NCBI GenBank assembly: GCA_028708105.1 | Contig: JAQVZR010000045.1 | Coordinates: 1 to 9,019 of the forward strand | Reading direction: 5' to 3' | DNA length: 9,019 bases | Origin: Desulfoplanes sp. | GTDB lineage: Bacteria; Desulfobacterota; Desulfovibrionia; Desulfovibrionales; Desulfomicrobiaceae | In this document: in pieces, positions 1 through 6,417 of the stretch | Numbering within the stretch: the stretch's first letter is position 1 | Layout: every line of letters starts with the position of its first letter | Position numbers and translations under genes: made by a program | The notes under the pieces: generated by a model | The model's database searches: none | Told to the model about the DNA's origin: nothing | The model's input: only the letters and a program-made list of their open reading frames with translations

Positions 1-1
1 A

Positions 2-853
2 ACCGGGTTCGGCAGTACTGATGTGGCTGCAGCCATGGCCCTTGGGGAAACCTGGTTCAAGGTACCTGAAACCATCCGGGTGGAAATTGTCGGCCAGCTG
101 GATACGTTTATCGGTGGTAAGGATTTGATTCTGAACCTGATCGGGCGCCTTGGGGTATCCGGGGCATTATATAAGGCGCTGGAATTCGGCGGTCCCGTGG
201 TCGATGCCATGAGTGTGGAAAGCCGGATGACTATGGCCAATATGGCTATCGAGGCCGGGGGAAAGGTGGGCTTGTTTCCTGCTGACAAACTGACTCTGGA
301 ATATACCCGGGAACATGGCCGGACGGGCGATGCTTTCTTTGCACCTGATGTTGGGGCAACCTATGCCCAGGTGGTGACCATTGATGTGACGGGCATGGAA
401 CCTCAGATTGCCTGCCCTCATCTTCCGGATAACGTTAAACCTGTGAGCGAGGTCAAGGACGTCAGCGTCAACCAGGTGGTCCTCGGTTCCTGCACCAATG
501 GCCGGATTTCCGATCTGCGTGAGGCTGCAGCATTGCTTAAGGGCAACCATGTGGCCAAAGGGGTCCGTCTTGTGGTTCTGCCTGCGACACCCGGAATTTA
601 TAAGCAGGCCCTCAAGGAAGGGCTTATCGAAATCTTTATGGATGCCGGGGCCATTGTTGGGCCTCCGACCTGCGGACCGTGCCTGGGCGGGCATATGGGT
701 ATCCTGGCAGGAGGCGAACGCTGTCTGGCCACCACCAATAGAAACTTCAGGGGCCGTATGGGCAGCCTGCAGTCCGAAGTGTATCTGGCCGGACCAGCCG
801 TTGCTGCGGCCACAGCTCTCACCGGAAAGATTACGCATCCGGGGTTGATATGA
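2..853 (+). CDS. leuC: 3-isopropylmalate dehydratase large subunit, C-terminal part (5' end cut by window)
   Basis: This is the large, iron-sulfur-cluster-carrying subunit of the cytoplasmic enzyme that isomerises 2-isopropylmalate to 3-isopropylmalate in leucine synthesis; it works as a heterodimer with LeuD. The frame is open from base 2, and the residues before the GTG at 23 (GFGSTD) already fit the family, so that GTG is internal and the N-terminal part lies outside the window. About 283 residues of an expected 420 or so are visible. The three cluster-ligand cysteines are present: one in VVLGSCTNGR (codon 491-493) and two in PTCGPC (codons 671-673 and 680-682). NRNFRGRMGS near the end is the conserved C-terminal block of the aconitase family. 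The compact form resembles the homoaconitase/archaeal-type (HacA-like) LeuC rather than the longer E. coli type. The partner leuD follows on the same strand after an unusually long 259-bp gap. Confidence 0.95.
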   Translation, partial: TGFGSTDVAAAMALGETWFKVPETIRVEIVGQLDTFIGGKDLILNLIGRLGVSGALYKALEFGGPVVDAMSVESRMTMANMAIEAGGKVGLFPADKLTLEYTREHGRTGDAFFAPDVGATYAQVVTIDVTGMEPQIACPHLPDNVKPVSEVKDVSVNQVVLGSCTNGRISDLREAAALLKGNHVAKGVRLVVLPATPGIYKQALKEGLIEIFMDAGAIVGPPTCGPCLGGHMGILAGGERCLATTNRNFRGRMGSLQSEVYLAGPAVAAATALTGKITHPGLI

Positions 854-916
854 TATAGGATCTGGGACGCAGGATATAAGGATGCAGGTACCAATCTCTG
901 GATTTGTCCTCTTTTC

Positions 917-946
917 CTGTCAGTTATGCGATACAGCATCTATAAC
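917..946 (+). promoter_or_regulatory. possible weak sigma70-type promoter ahead of leuD
   Basis: CTGTCA (917-922) matches the TTGACA consensus at four of six positions, and TATAAC (941-946) matches TATAAT at five of six, with an 18-bp spacer. It sits in the wide leuC-leuD gap, about 165 bp before leuD, in an AT-rich patch. Matches of this quality occur by chance, so this is only a candidate for an internal promoter that would let leuD and leuB be expressed apart from leuC. Confidence 0.2.
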
Positions 947-953
947 TATTATA

Positions 954-977
954 CATGCATAACCATATCTCTGCATG
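954..977. repeat. short inverted repeat in the leuC-leuD gap
   Basis: CATGCA (954-959) and TGCATG (972-977) are perfect inverted arms around a 12-base loop; the match can extend with a one-base bulge (TACATGCA against TGCATGGTA). It lies just downstream of the possible promoter. It could be a small RNA hairpin or an operator, but each arm is itself nearly palindromic and short, so chance is a real alternative. Confidence 0.25.
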
Positions 978-1112
978 GTACAAAGGATTCCAAGGGGCAA
1001 CGCATGATTGTCCGTTTTTACGCCCCTCGCGGGAGATCGTGGAAACATTCTGTGCCGTCAGGAAATGTACTGATTATTTGTGCAGCAATGCTTATAGAGC
1101 AAAGGAGAAACA

Positions 1113-1607
1113 ATGCATTTTTTCGGAAATGTACATAAAGTTGGTGATCATATCGACACAGATGCCATTATTCCGGCCAGATTTCTGGTGACCTCAGATG
1201 TCAAGGAACTTGGCCAGGTCTGTATGGAAGGACTCGAACCCGGGTGGGTCAAACGGGTTCATCCGGGCGATATCATGGTTGCAGGGAAGAATTTCGGGTG
1301 CGGATCTTCCAGAGAACATGCGCCGCTGGCTATTCTCGGCGCAGGAATGCCCGTGGTTGTTGCCCATAGTTTTGCCCGGATTTTTTATCGCAATGGTTTT
1401 AACATGGGCCTGCTACTTCTTGAAATTGGAGATCAGGTCACGGGCATTGCAGATGGTGATGAACTGGACATTCAGGTTCAGGACGGGGTGATCAAAAATA
1501 TCACCCGGGGTACGGAAATCCGTTTCCAACCCATTCCGTCATTTATGCAGAAATTATTGCAGGGCGGCGGTCTTATTGAATATGTCAAACGGCAGAAGAG
1601 CGCCTGA
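1113..1607 (+). CDS. leuD: 3-isopropylmalate dehydratase small subunit
   Basis: This is the small subunit of isopropylmalate isomerase, the swivel domain that closes over the LeuC active site and helps bind the substrate. The protein has 164 residues, the usual length for the short homoaconitase-type LeuD. Family signatures are clear: DTDAIIPAR (residues 15-23), [12 protein letters not shown] (60-71), which holds the substrate-binding loop, and [12 protein letters not shown] (86-97). The ATG at 1113 is preceded by a strong ribosome binding site, AAAGGAG at 1101-1107, five bases away, and the N-terminus ([17 protein letters not shown]) fits the family, so the start is secure. leuB follows after 32 bp, suggesting joint translation from one transcript. 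The long gap upstream hints at separate regulation or processing relative to leuC. Confidence 0.97.
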   Translation: MHFFGNVHKVGDHIDTDAIIPARFLVTSDVKELGQVCMEGLEPGWVKRVHPGDIMVAGKNFGCGSSREHAPLAILGAGMPVVVAHSFARIFYRNGFNMGLLLLEIGDQVTGIADGDELDIQVQDGVIKNITRGTEIRFQPIPSFMQKLLQGGGLIEYVKRQKSA

Positions 1608-1639
1608 TACCAATTTTCACAACTATAACGGAGTATTCA

Positions 1640-2716
1640 ATGCATATATCTATCTGTCTTCTCCCTGGCGATGGGATCGGTCCGGAGATCGTGGCCCAGA
1701 CCGTGAAAGTACTTGACGCTGTGAACGCGCGCTTTGGTCACACTATTTCTACGCAGACGGCCCTTATCGGCGGAGCGGCCATTGATGCCACGGGCGTTCC
1801 TCTGCCTGAGGCCACTGTTAATGCCTGTAAAAAAGCCGACGCTGTATTGCTGGGCGCCGTGGGTGGCCCTAAGTGGGACGGTATCGAGCGGGATATCCGT
1901 CCCGAACGTGGTCTTCTGGGTATCCGTAAGGCCTTGGGACTTTTTGCCAATCTTAGACCCGCTCTGCTGTTTCCCGAGCTGGCATCAGCCTCCTTTCTGC
2001 GTCCGGATATTGTTGCCCGGGGCATTCATATCATGGTCGTCCGGGAACTCACCGGGGGAATTTATTTTGGTGAGCCCAAAGGATTTGAAGAGCGGGAGGG
2101 AGAGCAGGCCGCATTTAACACCATGGTCTACAGAAAATCCGAGGTTGAACGCATTGCCCGGATTGGTTTTGAAACGGCCATGAAACGTGACAAACGCCTG
2201 TGCAATGTGGACAAGGCAAACGTGCTTGAGGTTTCTCAGCTGTGGCGGGCAACCGTGGTGGCCATGGCCAGAGAATATCCTGAAGTGGAACTGACCCATA
2301 TGTATGTGGACAATGCCGCCATGCAGCTGGTGCGTGATCCTTCCCAGTTTGATGTTATTGTCACCGGTAACTTGTTCGGGGATATTCTGTCCGATGAAGC
2401 GGCCATGCTCACTGGTTCCATTGGTATGCTTCCCTCGGCATCCCTCGGGACAACCAGCCCCTTCCTGTACGAACCCATCCACGGTTCAGCCCCGGATATC
2501 GCCGGACAGGACAAGGCCAATCCCCTGGCGACCATCCTCTCCCTGGCCATGATGTTCCGTCATTCCTTTGAACTGGAAACCGAGGCCGTAGCTATTGAAG
2601 AAGCCGTGCGTCAGGTGCTCAAGGCCGGATACCGCACCGGCGATATCATGGAAGATGGCGGGACGCTGGTAGGCGGAGAAAAAATGGGTGATCTGGTGGC
2701 GGAAAAGATGGGATAG
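1640..2716 (+). CDS. leuB: 3-isopropylmalate dehydrogenase
   Basis: LeuB oxidises 3-isopropylmalate with NAD+ and decarboxylates it, with a divalent metal, to 2-oxoisocaproate, the direct precursor of leucine. The protein has 358 residues, normal for bacterial LeuB. It opens with the [11 protein letters not shown] block (7-17). Predicted substrate-binding and catalytic residues are all present: Arg96 and Arg106 (around [15 protein letters not shown]), Arg135 in VRELTGG, Tyr142, Lys192 in NVDKAN, and the metal aspartates Asp224, Asp248 and Asp252. The isocitrate/isopropylmalate dehydrogenase signature starts at [13 protein letters not shown] (244-256). The NAD+-binding block [12 protein letters not shown] spans 278-289. 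The ATG at 1640 has AACGGAG (1627-1633) six bases upstream. It is the last recognisable leucine gene here; mltC, which follows after 213 bp, is unrelated in function. Confidence 0.98.
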   Translation: MHISICLLPGDGIGPEIVAQTVKVLDAVNARFGHTISTQTALIGGAAIDATGVPLPEATVNACKKADAVLLGAVGGPKWDGIERDIRPERGLLGIRKALGLFANLRPALLFPELASASFLRPDIVARGIHIMVVRELTGGIYFGEPKGFEEREGEQAAFNTMVYRKSEVERIARIGFETAMKRDKRLCNVDKANVLEVSQLWRATVVAMAREYPEVELTHMYVDNAAMQLVRDPSQFDVIVTGNLFGDILSDEAAMLTGSIGMLPSASLGTTSPFLYEPIHGSAPDIAGQDKANPLATILSLAMMFRHSFELETEAVAIEEAVRQVLKAGYRTGDIMEDGGTLVGGEKMGDLVAEKMG

Positions 2717-2720
2717 TGAA

Positions 2721-2743
2721 AGTGCGCAGTTTGCAGTGCGCAG
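2721..2743. repeat. GTGCGCAG direct repeat, first arm of a two-orientation repeat tract
   Basis: AGTGCGCAG occurs at 2721-2729 and again at 2735-2743, separated by TTTGC, immediately after the leuB stop. Read on the other strand it is the same kind of ACTGC-rich sequence as the tract at 2815-2908. By hand alignment, 2721-2739 can pair with 2885-2903 at 18 of 19 positions (one being G-T), and 2721-2743 can pair with 2815-2837 at 20 of 23 (two being G-T). The whole spacer could therefore fold into a large stem in RNA or as a cruciform. Confidence 0.7.
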
Positions 2744-2814
2744 AAAAAACAGGACCTCTGTTCGAAATGTTTATTTGTTTCGTGCGGATAGAACGTAGGC
2801 CCTTGCCTGTTGTT

Positions 2815-2908
2815 CTGTGCACTGCCTACTGCCTACTGCCTACTTAGGCACCGCCGACTGTGCACTGACTCTACTTCTACTTTGGCACTGCCAACTGTGC
2901 ACTGCCTA
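2815..2908. repeat. ACTGCCT / CTGTGCACTG low-complexity repeat tract
   Basis: Three tandem copies of ACTGCCT lie at 2821-2841, and CTGTGCACTG appears three times, at 2815-2824, 2858-2867 and 2895-2904. The tract has no recognisable coding sense; the frame read through it gives repetitive CALPTAYC/LPTVHC-like residues typical of spurious translations of such repeats. It lies opposite in orientation to the arm at 2721-2743 and directly before the mltC start. Similar GCAGT-family intergenic repeats are known from several bacterial groups, but I cannot name the family with certainty. Confidence 0.7.
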
Positions 2909-2929
2909 TTTTCTTTTACCCTTTTCCCT

Positions 2930-4105
2930 ATGAAATACTATTTTTACCTCCTATTTCTTTGCACCACCCTTGTTTCTTTGCCCTCCTGTTCCACCCGTGA
3001 AATATTTTCCGTGACCAAGGCTACGGTCACCGGGGATGTCACGGCCGTGGGGCGGTTGGCTGTGCGCAAAGGGGTGTATTATGCGACCCATCCTCAGGTG
3101 GTCGCCAAGCGATTGAAGGAGTTTTCGCAGATGCTGGCCCGGTTTCATAAGGCAATTACTCCCACCTGGGGAAAGGAGGAGGCCAAAGAACCCAGTCAGA
3201 AACGGTATGTAAAATATACCCAGAACTATTTGTCCCGGGCTGAGGTTGATTTTGATACAGGGACAGTGCAGGTGGAGACTCTGGATCAGAAGAATCCGCA
3301 AGCCAGTCTGAAGGAGGCTCTGGTTACGGTATTGCTGACCCCGAATGATCCGCGTGGAGTGGACCTGTATTCGGATAAAAAGGTGGTGCTCGGTGAGACC
3401 CCTTTTTTGTACGGAGAAGTCCTGGACATGGATGGCAAACCGGTGCGCTGGGAATGGCGGGCCAACAGATTTGCAGACGCCTTGGTGCACGATGCCGTGA
3501 AAACAAGGCAGATCAAGGCTGATGGCCAGTCCAAGACCGTTCATTATGTGACCTTGCCCATGGTCCAGGATCATCTCATGGTCAGGGCACGCAAATTCAA
3601 ACCTTACGTCCTGGAATATGCAAAGACCTACGGCGTGAGTCCCAATCTGGTCTATGCGATCATGAAGACCGAAAGCGATTTCAATCCCTATGCGGTCAGT
3701 CACGTGCCCGCCTATGGCCTGATGCAGATCGTACCCGCCAGCGCAGGGCAGGACGTGTCCGGTTTCCTGGATGACAGGCAGGGGGTTCCATCGCGTGATT
3801 TTCTTTTTGTCCCCCGTAATAATATCCGCTACGGCGCAGCCTATCTGCACATCCTCCAATACAAGTATCTGGCCCAGATCGCAGATCCCATTTCCCGGGA
3901 ATACTGCGTTATTGCAGCGTACAATGGCGGTGCTGGAAGCGTGCTCCGGACCTTTGACAGCAATGGGAACAGGGCATCGGACAAAATCAACAGCATGCAT
4001 CCGGGCAAGGTCTACGACACGCTGATTAAAAAGCTACCGGCCCAGGAGACACGCAATTACGTGCGCAAGGTTGTTCAGGCCAAAAAGGAATTTGTTCATT
4101 TATAA
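2930..4105 (+). CDS. mltC: membrane-bound lytic murein transglycosylase, MltC-like lipoprotein
   Basis: This enzyme cleaves the glycan strands of peptidoglycan between MurNAc and GlcNAc, releasing 1,6-anhydro-MurNAc ends, and acts in the periplasm anchored to a membrane. From the ATG at 2930 the protein has 391 residues. A lipoprotein signal peptide ends in the lipobox LPSC, giving an acylated Cys20; Ser21 at position +2 favours the outer membrane under the E. coli rule. Residues about 60-215 match the MltC N-terminal domain (DUF3393), with YVKYTQNY near 93 and a VDLYSD motif. The SLT domain covers about 225-385, with catalytic Glu248 in MKTESDFNPYAVS, GLMQ at 263-266 and AYNGG at 330-334. 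The frame is open back to a TTG at 2810, but those 40 extra codons run through a repeat tract and would bury the signal peptide. No Shine-Dalgarno sequence is visible before 2930, where the DNA is pyrimidine-rich. It converges with the Tad operon. Confidence 0.92.
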   Translation: MKYYFYLLFLCTTLVSLPSCSTREIFSVTKATVTGDVTAVGRLAVRKGVYYATHPQVVAKRLKEFSQMLARFHKAITPTWGKEEAKEPSQKRYVKYTQNYLSRAEVDFDTGTVQVETLDQKNPQASLKEALVTVLLTPNDPRGVDLYSDKKVVLGETPFLYGEVLDMDGKPVRWEWRANRFADALVHDAVKTRQIKADGQSKTVHYVTLPMVQDHLMVRARKFKPYVLEYAKTYGVSPNLVYAIMKTESDFNPYAVSHVPAYGLMQIVPASAGQDVSGFLDDRQGVPSRDFLFVPRNNIRYGAAYLHILQYKYLAQIADPISREYCVIAAYNGGAGSVLRTFDSNGNRASDKINSMHPGKVYDTLIKKLPAQETRNYVRKVVQAKKEFVHL

Positions 4106-4384
4106 CGCATGTCTTGTATTGCTGGCCTCATTGTTGATCTCGCTTCGGAATAAGCAGATATGAATTCCAATAACTGAACAGTGAACAAAATTGTATGCGA
4201 TATCCGTTGCGTTGGTTGGATAATTTGTCCGATACTATTCGATTGGCATGCTTTTGTACTTCTCTTTTGAATTACCCGCACCATCAGGCCCAGATGGCTT
4301 TTCATGTATGTCAGTTCAGATGTCAGCAGCTACCTGTTATCCTGATAGTTTGTTTGCAATTCCGGGCTTTCAGTCTGTCGGCAA
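4106..4384. other. convergent intergenic spacer, no gene recognised
   Basis: These 279 bases separate the 3' ends of mltC (plus) and the TPR-LytR_C gene (minus). Short open frames occur on both strands, but their translations look like noise and none has family resemblance. The only hairpin noticed is CCATC (4281-4285) with GATGG (4293-4297), followed on the plus strand by CTTTTC, which is too weak to call a terminator. A seven-base direct repeat, ATGTCAG, lies at 4308-4314 and 4320-4326. Two transcripts ending here would need terminators that I do not see, so Rho-dependent ending or overlapping 3' ends are possible. Confidence 0.6.
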
Positions 4385-5416
4385 TTACCGAGCCATAGGC
4401 CTGTGGATTTGGAGAGATCCTTCGCCCATGCATGAACCAGCTTCGGCCGTTATGATCGATTGTTTGAAAAAGTGTCGTTTATTGATCACGTCGTTACCCA
4501 ACAGGACCCGGATTTTGATATTGGGTCGCCCAAGTTCCTTGACTTCATCAACCTGCTGGTCGCCGGGAATCTGGCTTTCCACGGCGTGGGCATCGTGAGC
4601 GTAGCCCGGACAATAGAAAATCGTGGACGTTGCGAATGTGAAACGGCTGGCATTGGTTAATCGTTTTATAGAGAAAGATCTCTTGCTGAGGAAATTTCCC
4701 ACCAGATGAGCCATGCCATTGACGCCGTTCCCGTTTGAAATTTCGATTTCTGCCTGGGCAACCGGGGGAATATTCTTGGCGGGTTGGTTGGGTGAACTGC
4801 AGCTTGTTGTCGGTTTTGAAAGGGGAGTAGCTTTCCCTCTCCCTTTCGAGTGCTCGAATTCCTGTAATGCAAGCTGATACTGTTCATTTTCGGCATAGGC
4901 CAATCCCAGGTTGTTCCTGTAGATTGGATTGGTTCCCTGCATACGTACTGCCTGTCGAAACATTTCAATGGCAGCGGGCATTTTGTGTTGTAAGAGATAA
5001 CAATATCCAAGATTATTGATGAGATCCTCGCGTTTATCATTCAATTCAAGGGCTGCTTTGAAGACCATTTCTGCTTTGAAATAGTCTCCAAGCTGATCAT
5101 AGGTCACGCCCATGGCGTTTAATGCCTTGATATGCCTTGGATTATTTTGAAGAACCCCTCGATATTCCGCAATGGCTAGGTTATATTTCTTTTTTTGCTG
5201 AAAATAGCGTCCTTTTTTATATTGAGCATTTTCTTGTCTGACCGGATTTATGGTTTTGCCGAAATCCTGCCACAAGGTTTGATTTTCTGCAGTTTGTTGG
5301 GACTCCTTGTCCCACGAAAAGCTCATCCAGGAGTTTACCGTGGAACACCCGATCAGAAGGCTGATCAAAAAGGCAATCCCCAACACTTTGGCTGCGCTCA
5401 CTCCCGAAATTTTCAT
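4385..5416 (-). CDS. TPR lipoprotein with C-terminal LytR_C-type domain, Tad operon
   Basis: This is a 343-residue predicted envelope lipoprotein. A hydrophobic signal segment (about 8-23) ends in LLIGC, with the acylated cysteine at 24. About four tetratricopeptide units follow (roughly 62-94, 97-128, 131-162, 165-190), with typical features such as NPRHIKALNAMGVTYDQLGDY. A Ser/Pro-rich linker (about 191-221) leads to a domain at about 222-312 that resembles LytR_C: IEISNGNGVNGMAHLVGNFL, then STIFYCPGY and IRVLLGND. About 30 unassigned residues end the protein. The ATG at 5414-5416 has AGGAGA (5424-5429) seven bases upstream. It is the fifth visible gene of the Tad operon, 51 bp after the other TPR lipoprotein. 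TPRs usually mediate protein contacts; the LytR_C fold is linked to cell-envelope proteins, but its ligand is not settled. A scaffold or pilotin role in the pilus machine is an inference. Confidence 0.85.
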   Translation of the reverse strand: MKISGVSAAKVLGIAFLISLLIGCSTVNSWMSFSWDKESQQTAENQTLWQDFGKTINPVRQENAQYKKGRYFQQKKKYNLAIAEYRGVLQNNPRHIKALNAMGVTYDQLGDYFKAEMVFKAALELNDKREDLINNLGYCYLLQHKMPAAIEMFRQAVRMQGTNPIYRNNLGLAYAENEQYQLALQEFEHSKGRGKATPLSKPTTSCSSPNQPAKNIPPVAQAEIEISNGNGVNGMAHLVGNFLSKRSFSIKRLTNASRFTFATSTIFYCPGYAHDAHAVESQIPGDQQVDEVKELGRPNIKIRVLLGNDVINKRHFFKQSIITAEAGSCMGEGSLQIHRPMAR

Positions 5417-5467
5417 TGCAGTATCTCCTGAATAGCGACTTTTTTACTATATTGTAAGCAACCCCTT

Positions 5468-6388
5468 TTAGGGTACCTGCGTGTTCCCTGTTATCCGGGC
5501 TTTGCTTCGGTTTTCACTGGCCAGGATATAAAATTCGGGCTTGATTTCAATGGCTTTTTGGAAGCTGGCATCCGCACGTTGGTATTTACCCTGTTTCAGA
5601 TACACGCATCCCAAATTATTGTATGCTTCGGCGGCACTGCCGGTTTTTTTGAACCAGTCCAGAGCTTCGGGATACCGTCCCATTTGTGCGAGCATCAGTC
5701 CTATATTATTGTACACTTTTTCATGTTTATACCCTTTTCCCAGGGCTCTCATGAAGTTTGTCAGGGCCTTGTCATGTTCTCCCGACAATGCGAGGGAAAC
5801 CGCTAGGTTGTTGTAGAGTTTGCCATTTTTAGGATCAATCAGAATTGCTGCGTGAAAGGCATCCTGGGCCAGCGCGTAATTTTTTTGATAGTCGTGGATG
5901 ACCCCAAGCAGGTCATAGGCGCGCCACTGACGGCTATCGAGAGTGATGACCTTTTTCAGGTGAAGTTTTGCCTGAGCAAAATCTTCAGATTGGAAAAATG
6001 TCTGTCCCAGGGCCAGATGGGCCAGGACGTATTTCGGGTCAAGTTTGACAGTTGTCCGCAATTCCTTGACCGCATTGGCGAACTGTTTGTCGGCAAGGAG
6101 CAGAACCCCCTTCTTGTAATGCAGTCGGGCACTCTCGGGATTCTGGAGCAGGGCTTTTTCGTATTCCAGCAATGCGGTCTGCAGTTCGCCTTGATGCACA
6201 GACATGTCACCTGCCCGTTCCAGTTCTTTCTGGGCGATTTTCTCTGTTGACTGGGGTTGCGCTTGTTTGGATGCTCTGTATTGTTCCAGATAGTAATCTG
6301 CTTTTGAAGTGGGCATTGCCGGTTTTGTGGCAGCACATCCACCCAGCGTAAATCCCGTCAGTATCAGAAGCGTTATCCATAGTTTCAT
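5468..6388 (-). CDS. tadD: TPR lipoprotein in the TadD position of the Tad pilus operon
   Basis: This 306-residue protein starts with a lipoprotein signal peptide ending in TLGGC (Cys18) and is then almost wholly tetratricopeptide repeats, about seven units between residues 54 and 285; ALLEYEKALLQNPESARLHY and AYNNLGCVYLKQGKYQRA are typical. In known Tad systems the gene after tadC is tadD, a TPR lipoprotein required for pilus production and thought to help assembly or stability of the outer-membrane secretin. Position and architecture agree here, but TPR proteins are poorly diagnostic on their own, so the symbol rests partly on context. The ATG at 6386-6388 has a modest ribosome binding site, AAGGG (6395-6399), six bases upstream. 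The gene begins 29 bp after the tadC stop and is followed after 51 bp by a second TPR lipoprotein gene. Confidence 0.85.
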   Translation of the reverse strand: MKLWITLLILTGFTLGGCAATKPAMPTSKADYYLEQYRASKQAQPQSTEKIAQKELERAGDMSVHQGELQTALLEYEKALLQNPESARLHYKKGVLLLADKQFANAVKELRTTVKLDPKYVLAHLALGQTFFQSEDFAQAKLHLKKVITLDSRQWRAYDLLGVIHDYQKNYALAQDAFHAAILIDPKNGKLYNNLAVSLALSGEHDKALTNFMRALGKGYKHEKVYNNIGLMLAQMGRYPEALDWFKKTGSAAEAYNNLGCVYLKQGKYQRADASFQKAIEIKPEFYILASENRSKARITGNTQVP

Positions 6389-6417
6389 GATGTGCCCTTG
6401 GGTAGGTGTTGATCCAT

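Noticed and set aside
926..1138. 70-codon open frame on the plus strand between leuC and leuD
   Set aside because: It overlaps the leuD start and its ribosome binding site, has no good ribosome binding site of its own, and its residues show no family features; it is most likely chance.
2748..2762. AACAG-GACCT-CTGTT hairpin after leuB as a possible terminator
   Set aside because: The stem is only five pairs, AT-rich at its base, and is not followed by a T-run, so it is too weak to call.
2721..2908. CRISPR array
   Set aside because: Repeat units are 7-10 bases, irregularly spaced and inverted between the two halves, with no repeat-spacer pattern and no cas genes nearby.
2951..4000. 349-codon open frame on the minus strand opposite mltC
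   Set aside because: It is a shadow of mltC, whose plus-strand product has a complete catalytic domain; the antisense product is rich in His, Gly and Ile with no recognisable domain.
4281..4302. CCATC...GATGG hairpin followed by CTTTTC as a terminator for mltC
   Set aside because: A five-pair stem with a seven-base loop and a broken T-run, 175 bases past the stop, does not stand out from chance.
4096..4398. Small open frames of about 67-69 codons on both strands in the convergent spacer
   Set aside because: Their translations look random, they overlap neighbouring genes, and no ribosome binding site supports them.
4666..5040. 124-codon minus-strand open frame inside the TPR-LytR_C gene, considered as a sign of a frameshift
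   Set aside because: The main frame runs without interruption through signal peptide, TPRs, linker and LytR_C-type domain, so no frameshift is needed.
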